Below are positions 7,801-15,706 of a stretch of DNA of 43,211 nucleotides, one piece after another. The position numbers were made by a program, and so were the translations under genes. The stretch is from the NCBI GenBank assembly GCA_035454605.1, contig DATIGQ010000137.1:1-43211 (forward strand), written 5' to 3'. Position 1 is the stretch's first letter, and each line of letters opens with the position of its first letter. The DNA comes from Terriglobales bacterium (GTDB taxonomy: Bacteria; Acidobacteriota; Terriglobia; Terriglobales; Acidobacteriaceae). The notes beneath the pieces were generated by a model, which ran no database searches, had not been told where the DNA came from, and saw only the letters and a list, made by a program, of their open reading frames with translations.

Positions 7801-9180
7801 CTAGATCTGAATCCAGCACCACTCCTTGGTAAGCGGCGTCTGGTTGAACTGTTCGCCGCCGGTCTTGGTTACTCTCACAAGGTTCGAGTGGTTGTAGCCA
7901 AAGCCGCCCGCCGGATTGTAGAGGCCGGGTTCGTTGGAGAAGGTCATGTTCTCTTCGAGCAGCATGGTGTCGCCGAGGGCAAGATAAGGCGCCTGGTGGC
8001 CCTCGCTGCCTTCGCCGTGGGCGGGGCGGTGATAGACGTACTTTTCCATGCCGCCGTCCTTTGCCACTTTGAGCACGCCTTCCGCCACGGCATTGCAGGG
8101 TGTGCCGGCCTGCATGAGCTTCTGCTGCTCGAGCGTCATGGCGGTGTGCACTTCCCACATCTTGCGATGGAGGTCGGTGACGGCGGGGCCGGCGATCTGC
8201 ATGGCGCGATAGCCTTCGCCCCCATAGCCGCCGATGCGCACGCCGGCGGCGATCTGGATGGCGTCGCCGCGCTCGATCTTCTTGTAGAAAAACTGGTTGG
8301 GATGGGGATAGGCGGTGGCCACGCCAGTGCGGCACTCGAACCCGACACCGACTCCGACCCCGGTGTGCGGGCGGCCATCGAGCTTGAGATATTTCACGAG
8401 TTCGGCGGCACCGAAAGCGCTGGTGGCGTGGCCGACTTCGAAGTCGGTGGCGTCGGTGCCGTAGCCCAGGATGTAGCTACGGGCGAAGTCCATCATGCGG
8501 TCATGGAGGGCGATGCCCACGCGGCAGAGCGCCAGCTCCTCTTCGGTCTTGACCTGGCGCATGCGCAGCAACGTCTCACCTACGGTCTTCCATTCCGGCT
8601 TCATCTGCGGCGTAGTCTTGCGCAGCGAGGCCGCCTCGTCGTCCGACAGAGGTTGCTCGAAGCCGATGCGGCCGGAAGCGTGGCCGCGCTTCTTCAGGCC
8701 TTCCAGCATCCAGGCGAACAGGTCGGCGGTGGGGCCGGCTGTCCACACCACCTGGTTGTAAGCACCGTGGTGGTGGTAGTCGAAATACCATTCGCCGTCC
8801 TTGATCCACCAGGTTTCCCACAGGTCGCGATCGAGGCCGGGATAGAAGATGGCCGGGTCGCCCTGGGCGGGCACGAACAGCCAGATGGCGCGCTCGGTGG
8901 TGGTGGCGAAGGCGCCGGTGAGGTACTGAATATTGTCGGAACCGGTGACGACAGCGCCATCGAGCTTCTTTTCCGCCAGCTTCTGCTGGAAGCGCCTCAT
9001 GGTCGCCTGGTGCCACTCGGCCGGCAGGCGGAAGGGACCGGTCAGCGGCGGATACTCCTTGGCGGGCAGCTTGGCAGCCTGGTCTTCGGCGCGCATCATG
9101 GCACGAGCGGCTTGGGGCGCGGCCAGCGCAGCGCCAGCCAGGGCAACCGACGATGACTTCAGGAACTTGCGACGTTGCAT
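7801..9180 (-). CDS. Tat-exported M24 (Xaa-Pro peptidase/creatinase-fold) protein with degenerate metal site
   Basis: A 459-residue protein with a twin-arginine signal (RRKFLK followed by a hydrophobic stretch ending in ARA near residue 27), so it is exported folded. The body has the two-domain creatinase/aminopeptidase P layout: an N-terminal creatinase-like domain to about residue 200, then a pita-bread domain. In active M24 peptidases the two metals are held by D, D, H, E and E. Here the first aspartate is alanine (A311 in IQIAAG), the second is glutamate (E322 in YGGEGYR), the NEPGLY glutamate is kept (E417), and the last glutamate position reads SNL. A metal-independent enzyme of the creatinase type, or a non-catalytic binder, is therefore more likely than a peptidase. 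The start at 9180 has a strong AGAGGAG site. Confidence 0.8.
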   Translation of the reverse strand: MQRRKFLKSSSVALAGAALAAPQAARAMMRAEDQAAKLPAKEYPPLTGPFRLPAEWHQATMRRFQQKLAEKKLDGAVVTGSDNIQYLTGAFATTTERAIWLFVPAQGDPAIFYPGLDRDLWETWWIKDGEWYFDYHHHGAYNQVVWTAGPTADLFAWMLEGLKKRGHASGRIGFEQPLSDDEAASLRKTTPQMKPEWKTVGETLLRMRQVKTEEELALCRVGIALHDRMMDFARSYILGYGTDATDFEVGHATSAFGAAELVKYLKLDGRPHTGVGVGVGFECRTGVATAYPHPNQFFYKKIERGDAIQIAAGVRIGGYGGEGYRAMQIAGPAVTDLHRKMWEVHTAMTLEQQKLMQAGTPCNAVAEGVLKVAKDGGMEKYVYHRPAHGEGSEGHQAPYLALGDTMLLEENMTFSNEPGLYNPAGGFGYNHSNLVRVTKTGGEQFNQTPLTKEWCWIQI

Positions 9181-9228
9181 CAGCGATTCTCCTCTCTCCT
9201 CGAGACTGAAACTAATTTCAATGCGACA

Positions 9229-10086
9229 TCAGGGTTGAGCCGCGGCCGTGGTCATGCCCTGCGGATAGTCGTGCATGCTGAGAATGCGCCAGGTTCCCGC
9301 GGTGCGCCGCATTACCATCATGCCGCGCCCGGGGTGGTCCACAGACGCGCTGGTGTGCCGGTACTCGTAGGCCGACCAGGCGGTATCTCCGACAATGCGG
9401 ATTTCGGTGTGATGGATGTCCAGATACAGTCCGCGCTCGCCAAAGTAACGTTGGCGGACATGAGCCAGGCATTCCTCGCGTCCGTGGAACTCGCCGGAAC
9501 CCAGGAACAGGCTGATGTGCGGATCGAAACACTGCGCCAGTGCAGCAGTGTCCTGGCGGTTGAAGGCTTCACGACAAGCTTTCATGGCGGAGTCCAGTTC
9601 TGCCAGTTCCGGGTCGGGACCGCTCTGCTGGCGGAATTGCAGGACGCGGCGCTGCAAGTCGAGCGTGGTGCCGAGCTGTTCCAGCAGGTCCACGCCGAAA
9701 ATGCCGTCGATGCGCCGGCCGCAGGCCTCGCCAATGGAACTGAGGTCGATGGCGGGCAGACGCAGGTTGCGCAGCACGCGGCTGCCTAGTTGCAGTTGCG
9801 GCACATGAACTTCGCGCGCGCGGGCGGAGGCGGTTCCGCTGTAAGAGGTGACGCTGATCTCGCGGGAGGCGCCTTCTGGAAACGACTTCAGATTCAGCAC
9901 CGAGGTGGCGCCTGTATCCACCAGGAAGCGCATCTTGGCGCGCTCCACCTGGACAGCGACTACCGGCAACCGGTCGCAGCGCTCGAGCGGAACCTCATCC
10001 GCAGCATTGTTTTGCGGTGTGGCCAGGGCAAGATGGGGCAATCCGAAAAGCAGGAGAGAGAGCGCTGCCCGGCGAGCACCGGTCAT
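9229..10086 (-). CDS. Retropepsin-like aspartic protease fused to a SnoaL/DUF4440-like domain
   Basis: A 285-residue protein with a hydrophobic N-terminal export signal (about residues 6-22). Residues 35-150 form a retropepsin-like aspartic protease domain. It has the catalytic motif FLVDTGATS (D57) and the downstream hydrophobic-hydrophobic-Gly element in GIFGVDLL. Only one DTG is present, so the protease would act as a homodimer. Residues about 160-280 match the small alpha+beta barrel of SnoaL/DUF4440 proteins: an N-terminal helix (CREAFNRQD), then a central FLGSGEFHGRE and a final GTWRILSMHDY. Such domains bind small ligands or dimerise. I start at the ATG at 10086; TAGAAT ends 9 bases before it. 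A TTG two codons upstream is the alternative. The substrate is unknown. Confidence 0.75.
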   Translation of the reverse strand: MTGARRAALSLLLFGLPHLALATPQNNAADEVPLERCDRLPVVAVQVERAKMRFLVDTGATSVLNLKSFPEGASREISVTSYSGTASARAREVHVPQLQLGSRVLRNLRLPAIDLSSIGEACGRRIDGIFGVDLLEQLGTTLDLQRRVLQFRQQSGPDPELAELDSAMKACREAFNRQDTAALAQCFDPHISLFLGSGEFHGREECLAHVRQRYFGERGLYLDIHHTEIRIVGDTAWSAYEYRHTSASVDHPGRGMMVMRRTAGTWRILSMHDYPQGMTTAAAQP

Positions 10087-10095
10087 AGGCAAGAC

Positions 10096-10101
10096 ATTCT
10101 A
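10096..10101 (-). promoter_or_regulatory. -10 box 9 bases from the retropepsin gene start
   Basis: On the minus strand TAGAAT is followed after 9 bases by the ATG at 10086, predicting a transcript with almost no 5' leader. The box lies inside the 3' end of the upstream membrane-protein gene. Confidence 0.45.
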
Positions 10102-10569
10102 CTCTGCACGAGGCACTGGCCGGTCTGCGGACTTGCCAAGCTGAATCAGCAGATAGACGGAAGCGACCAGGAGCAGGGGCGAGGAGTAGAAACCGGGCAT
10201 GGGGCGCGGAAACCGAATGGCCGGTAGTGTGTGCCCGAGTATGGTCCCAACGATGTGGCCGGTGCCATTCACGAGCATGAGAATGGCAAAAAAATAGGCC
10301 AGCGGCCGCAACCAGCGCGCCCCGCGGAACGCGAACGGCGACAGGGCAAACAACACCATCACACCGATCACGAGCCCAGTGAGCCACTCGTTGAACTCGA
10401 ACACGGGCATCGGGAACCACTCGTAACGTTCGCGCATTGCCAGAACCGTAGGGTTGTACACAGAGAGGAAGCCAGTCAGAGCCTCGTCGGCTACGTGGAA
10501 CGCGAGAGCAGCACATAACGCAACCCACGCGATGCCCAGACGGCGATATTCAATCCGATCGGACCGCAT
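10099..10569 (-). CDS. HXXEE-type integral membrane protein
   Basis: A 156-residue hydrophobic protein with about four membrane spans (near 12-32, 60-82, 88-112 and 128-146). The first span ends in HVADE, which resembles the H-x-x-(E/D)-E signature that names the HXXEE family. A second conserved-looking NGTGH sits in the third span. The function of this family is not established; the polar residues inside spans suggest metal, proton or substrate binding. The gene begins 2 bases after the SDR gene stop on the same strand, so the two are probably co-transcribed. Its end overlaps the promoter of the next gene. Family assignment is by motif only. Confidence 0.6.
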   Translation of the reverse strand: MRSDRIEYRRLGIAWVALCAALAFHVADEALTGFLSVYNPTVLAMRERYEWFPMPVFEFNEWLTGLVIGVMVLFALSPFAFRGARWLRPLAYFFAILMLVNGTGHIVGTILGHTLPAIRFPRPMPGFYSSPLLLVASVYLLIQLGKSADRPVPRAE

Positions 10570-10571
10570 GG

Positions 10572-11360
10572 TCAGAGGCCTTTGTAGCTTCCACCGTCGA
10601 CCAGCAGGGTCTGGCCGGTGATGTAGGAAGCCCGCTCGGAGGCCAGCCAGAGGATAGCGTCCGCGACCTCTTCCGGCCGGCCGATGCGGCGCAACGGTAC
10701 ATCCGCGGCCCAGCGGTCGTACATCTCCTGCACGCTGATGCCGGCGGCCAGCGCGCGGGTAGCCGCGAGTTCCTTCAGGCGGTCGGTGGCGGTGTAGCCA
10801 GGAGCGACGTTATTGACGGTAATGCCGTCCTTGCCGAACTCGTTGGCCAGACTCTTTACCAGTCCCACTACGGCGGCGCGAACGGCGTTGGAGAGCACGA
10901 GGTCGGGAATGGGCTGCTTGACCGAGACCGAGGTAATCGTGATGAGGCGTCCCCAGCGATTACGTTGCATGTGAGGAAGCACGGCGCGCGCGAAATGGAC
11001 CACGCTCAGGAAGTTCTGCGCCACGGCTTTCTGCCAGTCGTCGGGCGTGGTAGCGAGGAAGTTCTTGGCGGGCGGGCCGCCGGCGTTGGTGACGCAGACG
11101 TCGAGCCGTCCGAACTCGCGGACGACTGTTTCGACAAAGCCCGCTACCGCTTCGCCCTGCGTGACGTCGAGGGGCTGCGCCAACACGCGGACGCCGTGTT
11201 GGCGGCGGATCTCCTCCGCGGCGGAGGCCAACGTGCTCTCATTGCGGGCGCACAGGGCCACGCACGCACCCTCGGCGGCAAAGGCTCCGGCGGCGGCGCG
11301 GCCCATACCCTGGCTGGAGGCGGCAACGATGACGGCGCGGTCCTTCAGACCCGTGTCCAT
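10572..11360 (-). CDS. Short-chain dehydrogenase/reductase-fold protein lacking the YxxxK motif
   Basis: A 262-residue protein with the full SDR fold: a nucleotide-binding segment AASSQGMG, the NAG motif in TNAGGPP, the serine of the active site (S144 in TSVS) and a C-terminal LLVDGG. The first glycine of TGxxxGxG is replaced. The catalytic Tyr and Lys, expected 13 and 17 residues after the serine, read S157 and R161 in LSNAVR. A classical tyrosine-based hydride transfer is therefore not expected. Related SDR clades with this replacement are annotated as 3-oxoacyl-ACP reductases mostly by similarity. The start at 11360 follows CATAAT by 11 bases. The gene probably forms an operon with the downstream HXXEE-type gene. 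Confidence 0.85.
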   Translation of the reverse strand: MDTGLKDRAVIVAASSQGMGRAAAGAFAAEGACVALCARNESTLASAAEEIRRQHGVRVLAQPLDVTQGEAVAGFVETVVREFGRLDVCVTNAGGPPAKNFLATTPDDWQKAVAQNFLSVVHFARAVLPHMQRNRWGRLITITSVSVKQPIPDLVLSNAVRAAVVGLVKSLANEFGKDGITVNNVAPGYTATDRLKELAATRALAAGISVQEMYDRWAADVPLRRIGRPEEVADAILWLASERASYITGQTLLVDGGSYKGL

Positions 11361-11371
11361 AAAGAACGAAG

Positions 11372-11377
11372 ATTATG
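11372..11377 (-). promoter_or_regulatory. -10 box of the SDR operon
   Basis: CATAAT on the minus strand ends 11 bases before the ATG at 11360, with no Shine-Dalgarno sequence between them. A very short or absent leader is predicted. Confidence 0.4.
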
Positions 11378-11435
11378 ACAGAGTTGGGCCGTCAATCCGG
11401 CAGCACACCCCAGCTTCGCCGCGGCACACGCGCCG

Positions 11436-11441
11436 TATAAT
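11436..11441 (+). promoter_or_regulatory. Consensus -10 box (TATAAT) of the small secreted protein gene
   Basis: A perfect TATAAT lies 25 bases before the ATG at 11467. Its distance to the nearer in-frame ATG at 11446 is too short for that codon to be transcribed, which supports the downstream start. No good -35 is visible. Confidence 0.5.
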
Positions 11442-11466
11442 CGGAATGAGCATTCGTGAGGTTCTC

Positions 11467-11877
11467 ATGCGTTCGGAAGTACGTGCCGTAATCCTCCCCA
11501 TCCTCTTCCTTTTCATCTGGTCAGCGGCTTCCGCCCAGGAACCCGTGAGCCAACCGCCCGACGATCCAGCAACTGCGGCGGTGGCGGCCGGGCAGCCTGA
11601 GCCCCAGTTTGGGCGCCGACGGCGGGAGAAGACTCCCCAGGAGATCGAGATGGAGCGCCGGCAGGCCAAGGCGTTGAACAAGCAGCGGCACGAAGAACTG
11701 AAGCAAAGCACAGACAAGCTCCTGGAGCTGTCCGAACAACTGAAGGAATACGTGGATAAGACCGACGAGAACATGCTCTCGCTGGACGTCATCAAGAAAG
11801 CGGAGGAGATCGAGAAGCTGGCCAAGCGGGTGAGAGAAAAGATGAAGGGTTACTACGGGCCGCCCATCAAGCCCTGA
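11467..11877 (+). CDS. Small secreted or periplasmic coiled-coil protein, function unknown
   Basis: A 136-residue protein I cannot assign to a named family. Residues 1-23 are a signal peptide (hydrophobic run ILPILFLFIW, cleavage likely after ASA). A proline/alanine-rich linker follows to about residue 55. The rest is strongly charged and helical, with heptad-like spacing in ELSEQLKEYVDKT and AEEIEKLAKRVREKM, so a coiled coil is likely. I chose the ATG at 11467 rather than 11446 because TATAAT at 11436-11441 would start transcription after the upstream ATG and GTGAGG precedes the downstream one. It is divergent from the SDR operon. Periplasmic scaffold or chaperone-like roles are possible but not shown. 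Confidence 0.7.
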   Translation: MRSEVRAVILPILFLFIWSAASAQEPVSQPPDDPATAAVAAGQPEPQFGRRRREKTPQEIEMERRQAKALNKQRHEELKQSTDKLLELSEQLKEYVDKTDENMLSLDVIKKAEEIEKLAKRVREKMKGYYGPPIKP

Positions 11878-11968
11878 CCCTTATGCGTGGTGGAAGAGTC
11901 GATGCGAGGGCGCGTGGAGGCGCCCTCGCGGCTTCTGGGCCCTATGCCGGATCCGATATCTCGGTCGC

Positions 11969-12397
11969 TCAGGCAGCGGGTGTGAGGCGAAGGTGGGCCG
12001 TTTGCCGAACGGCGACCGTCTCTTCTCTAACCTCGGCCAGGCGCGCCAGTGCGAAAGCGCCGAGTGCGATTTCCAGGTCGCGGACGGCCACGTCGAAGAA
12101 GCCTCCGGTCATGACCAGGTTGACCGCGATCGCGGCCAGCCACGCGGCGGCAATGTAGCTGCCCAAGCGCGTCCAACGCGTCAGGATGGCGAGCCCGACC
12201 ATCATCTCAACCACGCCGACGGTCCGCATGAAGGTAGAGGCGCTTACCGGAATCACTTCCAGCACCAAGGGGTTGAGGTACATGGTCCAGTTAGTCAGCA
12301 GGTTAAAGAACTTATCGAGGCCGGCCAGGAACGGGCCGAGGCCGAGTCCGACGCGCAGCGCCCAGAAGGCGGGATTCAATCGCTTGTCGAATGCCAT
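11969..12397 (-). CDS. DoxX-like small integral membrane protein
   Basis: A 142-residue protein with four predicted membrane spans (about 10-28, 52-72, 77-97 and 102-122). It has the early glycine-rich segment RVGLGLGPFLAGLDKF seen in DoxX/DoxD-related proteins. DoxX-type proteins are linked to thiol/thiosulfate oxidation or oxidative stress, but the chemistry is not established for most members. The ATG at 12397 is preceded by GGAGGAG. The gene is divergent from the ECF sigma factor gene, and the shared intergenic region carries mirrored CTGTAACC elements. That suggests this gene belongs to that sigma factor's regulon. Confidence 0.75.
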   Translation of the reverse strand: MAFDKRLNPAFWALRVGLGLGPFLAGLDKFFNLLTNWTMYLNPLVLEVIPVSASTFMRTVGVVEMMVGLAILTRWTRLGSYIAAAWLAAIAVNLVMTGGFFDVAVRDLEIALGAFALARLAEVREETVAVRQTAHLRLTPAA

Positions 12398-12436
12398 AAC
12401 TCCTCCCGTACGCACCGAGTGGCGAGCCAAGGGAGT

Positions 12437-12496
12437 GGTTACAGCCCTTTCGCCAGCAAACATTCTGTAACCGCGGGAGGTGCCGGCCGCTCTATT
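12437..12496. promoter_or_regulatory. Divergent ECF-type promoters with mirrored -35 elements
   Basis: GGTTACAG (12437-12444) and CTGTAACC (12465-12472) are perfect 8-bp mirror images. Read outward, each strand has CTGTAACC, then an 18-base spacer, then TC (TCTATT at 12491-12496 on +, TCGGTG on -). This is the layout of extracytoplasmic-function sigma promoters (GTAAC-type -35) firing toward both the sigma gene and the DoxX-like gene. Confidence 0.6.
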
Positions 12497-12512
12497 CGGT
12501 AGGAGCAGAAGC

Positions 12513-13211
12513 ATGATCGAGAATCCGACGGTGCAGGTTGGGGCCGCCTCCCAGATGAGCGATGAAGAGGTGGTGAGGCGCGTGTTGGCGGGCGATCGGG
12601 CATTGTTCGAGATCCTGATGCGGCGTTACAACCAGCGCCTGTATCGCGTGGCACGCGCCATCCTGCGCGAAGACGCGGAGGCGGAGGACGTCATGCAGGA
12701 AGCGTACGTCCGCGCCTATGAGCACCTCGATCAATTCGCCGGCCGCGCCAAGTTCTCCACCTGGCTGACCAAGATCGCCGTGCACGAGGCGCTGGCCCGG
12801 GCGCAAAAGCGCGGCCGCTTCGACCCACTGGAGTCCGTCGCGGATTTCGAAGGAGACATCATGGCGAGCCTGAGCAAGCCCGAGCCGACACCGGAACGAG
12901 CGGCCGCCCAAGAGGAGACGGCACGGATGCTGGAGCAGTCCATCGAGGCGCTGCCTGCGGCCTATCGATCGGTTCTGGTGCTGCGCGAACTGGAAGAGAT
13001 GAGCACGGCGGAGACCGCGGAAGCGCTGGGCCTGACCGAATCCAACGTCAAAATACGGCTGCACCGGGCACATGCCCTGCTGCGGAGAGAACTCTACGCG
13101 CGGGCCGGAGCGAAGAGCGCGGATGCGTTCCAGTTCCAAGCCCCGCGCTGCGACCGGGTCGTGGAGAACGTGATGGCCCGCATCACGGTGCAACCGGCAG
13201 GAAGCGCATAG
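12513..13211 (+). CDS. ECF-subfamily RNA polymerase sigma factor
   Basis: A 232-residue group 4 (ECF) sigma factor that directs RNA polymerase to a small regulon. Region 2 is clear (LFEILMRRYNQRLYRVAR, then EDAEDVMQEAYVRAYEHL and FSTWLTKIA). Region 4 follows (LPAAYRSVLVLRELEEMS, then the helix-turn-helix around TAETAEALGLTESNVKIRL). A C-terminal extension of about 35 residues ends near RCDRVVENVMARI with a lone cysteine, which might sense redox state. No anti-sigma gene follows; the next gene is convergent. I start at the ATG at 12513, preceded by AGGAG. The mirrored promoter elements upstream suggest positive autoregulation and shared control of the divergent DoxX-like gene. Confidence 0.9.
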   Translation: MIENPTVQVGAASQMSDEEVVRRVLAGDRALFEILMRRYNQRLYRVARAILREDAEAEDVMQEAYVRAYEHLDQFAGRAKFSTWLTKIAVHEALARAQKRGRFDPLESVADFEGDIMASLSKPEPTPERAAAQEETARMLEQSIEALPAAYRSVLVLRELEEMSTAETAEALGLTESNVKIRLHRAHALLRRELYARAGAKSADAFQFQAPRCDRVVENVMARITVQPAGSA

Positions 13212-13213
13212 CC

Positions 13214-15706
13214 CTAGGGCACGCCCGGGGTGGTCCCGATGAGCTCGGGTTTCGCCGCGCCGCCGGCGGCGGTGATGCGCATCCCGTAGAACGACCGGTA
13301 GACAAAGAAGACCGAAACCGCAAAGAAGCCGGCGGCCAGCAGATGGCTGGCGGTGGCTCCCGCCTCGTAGGTGAGCTTCACGGCCAACTCTACCGCGAGC
13401 AATCCAAAGAGCGTGGTGAACTTGATGACCGGGTTCATGGCTACCGACGAGGTGTCCTTGAAGGGATCGCCCACGGTATCGCCCACCACGGTGGCGTCAT
13501 GCAGGGGAGTGCCTTTCTGCTTCAGTTCGACCTCGACGATCTTCTTGGCGTTATCCCAGGCGCCGCCGGCGTTGGCCATAAAGATGGCCTGGTAGAGGCC
13601 GAAGATGGCGATGGAAATGAGATAGCCGATGAAGAAGAAGGGCTCCACAAAGGCGAACGCCAGAGTGCCAAAAAATACTGCCAGGAAGATGTTGAACATG
13701 CCTCGCTGGGCGTACTGCGTGCAGATGTGGACCACCTTCTTGCTGTCCTCGACCGAGGCTTTCTCCACGCCCTCCAGCTTGATGTTGGCCTTGATGAACT
13801 CCACGGCGCGGTAGGCGCCGGTGGTGACCGCCTGCGTGGAGGCGCCGGTGAACCAGTAAATCATGGCGCCGCCGGTGATCAGGCCGAGCAGGAAGGGGGC
13901 ATGCAGCAGCGACAGCAGTTCCTTGTTCACGGTTAAGCCTTGAGTCAGGGCCATGATGATGGAGAAGATCATGGTGGTGGCGCCGACGACGGCCGTTCCG
14001 ATCAGCACCGGTTTGGCGGTCGCCTTGAAGGTATTGCCGGCGCCGTCATTCTCTTCCAGCATGTGCTTGGCACGCTCGAAGTTGACCTCGAAGCCGTGTT
14101 CCTTGCGAATCTCATCCTTCACGCCGGGAATCAGTTCGATCAGCGACAGCTCGTAGATAGACTGCGCGTTATCGGTGACGGGGCCGTAGGAGTCCACGGC
14201 GATGGTCACCGGTCCCATGCCCAGGAAGCCGAAGGCGACCAAGCCGAAAGCGAAGACGGACGCGGCCACCATCACGTTCTCCAGCCCCTGGGAGGCGATC
14301 AGGTAGGAGATGGCCATGAGCGTGACCATGGAGAGGCCGAGCCAGTAGGCGGAGAAGTTGCCGGCCACGAAACCCGACAGGATATTCAGCGAGGCGCCAC
14401 CTTCGCGCGCCGAGGTCACGATCTCCCGGACGTGCCGCGACTTCGTGGAGGTGAATACCTTGACCAGCTCCGGAATGAGGGCCCCGGCCAGCGTTCCGCA
14501 GGAGATGATGCTGGCGAGCTTCCACCACAGGCTGCTGTCCCCCGCGAGCTCCGGAATCATGAAGTAGGAGACGACATAGGTGAGGGCGATGGAGACGAAG
14601 GAAGTCAGCCAGACCAGGGTGGTAAGCGGCGCTTCGAAGTTCATCTCCGTGGCGTGGCCGTAGCGGGCACGGGCCATGACGTCGTTCAGGAAATAGGCGG
14701 CGGCGCTGGCTACCAGCATCATGATGCGCATGGCGAAGATCCACACCAGCAACTGCACCTGGATGACGGGATCCTTGATGGCCAGCAGGATGAAGGTGAT
14801 GAGCGCGACCCCGGTGACGCCGTAGGTCTCGAAGCCATCGGCGCTGGGGCCGACGGAGTCGCCGGCATTGTCGCCGGTGCAATCGGCGATGACGCCGGGG
14901 TTGCGGGCGTCGTCTTCCTTGATCTTGAAGACGATCTTCATCAGGTCGGAGCCGATGTCGGCGATCTTGGTGAAAATGCCGCCGGCGATGCGCAGCGCCG
15001 CCGCGCCCAGCGATTCGCCGATGGCGAAGCCGATGAAACAGGGGCCGGCGTAATCCCCCGGGACGAACAGCAGGATGAACAGCATGATGAGCAGCTCGAC
15101 ACTGATCAGGAGCATGCCGATGCTCATGCCCGCCTTCAGCGGGATGGCATAGATGGGGAACGGCTTGCCGCCCAGGCTGGCGAACGCAGTGCGCGAGTTG
15201 GCGAACGTGTTCACGCGAATGCCGAACCAGGCCACACCGTAGCTTCCGGCGATGCCCACCAGGCTGAACAGCAGAATGATCACCACGCGGAGGGCTTCGA
15301 ACTTCAGCAGCACGCCGAAGTAGAGCACGATGACGGAGGCGATGAAGGCCTCCAGAACCAGGATGAATTTGCCTTGGGTGATGAGATAGGTCTTGCAAGT
15401 TTCGTAGATGAGCTCGGAAATCTCCCGCATGGAGCGGTGCACGGGCAGGTTCTTGAGATGCATGTAGATGGCCAGTCCGAACATCAGGCCAAAGAAGCAG
15501 AAGAGGATGCCCACCAGCAGCAAGCGGTGGCCGTCAACGCCCAGGAAGGTGACCTGGGAGACGTCGGGGAGAATCAGCGAAGCTTCGCCGCCGGGCTGGT
15601 GCTCCTGCGCCTGGGCGAAGGTGGGCGCCGCCAGGACCGCCAGCAGGGCGAGCACCGTCATAAGGGTCTTCGCGGGACGGTCGAGCGCCGCCGGAACGAT
15701 GCGCAT
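13214..15706 (-). CDS. hppA: Membrane-bound proton-translocating pyrophosphatase (divergent type)
   Basis: An 830-residue ion-pumping pyrophosphatase that couples PPi hydrolysis to ion transport across the cytoplasmic membrane. It has about 15-16 membrane spans. The substrate-binding motifs are recognisable: GGIFTKIADIGSDL, then EDDARNP, then IADCTGDNAGDSVG in place of the usual IADNVGDNVGDCAG, and the C-terminal GDTVGDPFKDT. In the segment GNTFKAT a lysine occupies the site that marks potassium-independent enzymes. The protein is longer than usual (about 700 residues) because of an N-terminal signal-like helix (residues 13-35) and inserted loops. The ATG at 15706 follows GGAGG; the upstream open frame is not family-like. 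Ion specificity is probably H+, but divergent clades can differ. Confidence 0.93.
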   Translation of the reverse strand: MRIVPAALDRPAKTLMTVLALLAVLAAPTFAQAQEHQPGGEASLILPDVSQVTFLGVDGHRLLLVGILFCFFGLMFGLAIYMHLKNLPVHRSMREISELIYETCKTYLITQGKFILVLEAFIASVIVLYFGVLLKFEALRVVIILLFSLVGIAGSYGVAWFGIRVNTFANSRTAFASLGGKPFPIYAIPLKAGMSIGMLLISVELLIMLFILLFVPGDYAGPCFIGFAIGESLGAAALRIAGGIFTKIADIGSDLMKIVFKIKEDDARNPGVIADCTGDNAGDSVGPSADGFETYGVTGVALITFILLAIKDPVIQVQLLVWIFAMRIMMLVASAAAYFLNDVMARARYGHATEMNFEAPLTTLVWLTSFVSIALTYVVSYFMIPELAGDSSLWWKLASIISCGTLAGALIPELVKVFTSTKSRHVREIVTSAREGGASLNILSGFVAGNFSAYWLGLSMVTLMAISYLIASQGLENVMVAASVFAFGLVAFGFLGMGPVTIAVDSYGPVTDNAQSIYELSLIELIPGVKDEIRKEHGFEVNFERAKHMLEENDGAGNTFKATAKPVLIGTAVVGATTMIFSIIMALTQGLTVNKELLSLLHAPFLLGLITGGAMIYWFTGASTQAVTTGAYRAVEFIKANIKLEGVEKASVEDSKKVVHICTQYAQRGMFNIFLAVFFGTLAFAFVEPFFFIGYLISIAIFGLYQAIFMANAGGAWDNAKKIVEVELKQKGTPLHDATVVGDTVGDPFKDTSSVAMNPVIKFTTLFGLLAVELAVKLTYEAGATASHLLAAGFFAVSVFFVYRSFYGMRITAAGGAAKPELIGTTPGVP

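Noticed and set aside
14169-15398. Minus-strand frame inside the pyrophosphatase gene in another phase
   Set aside because: Extreme His/Arg richness typical of a frameshifted shadow; the real gene is complete in its own frame.
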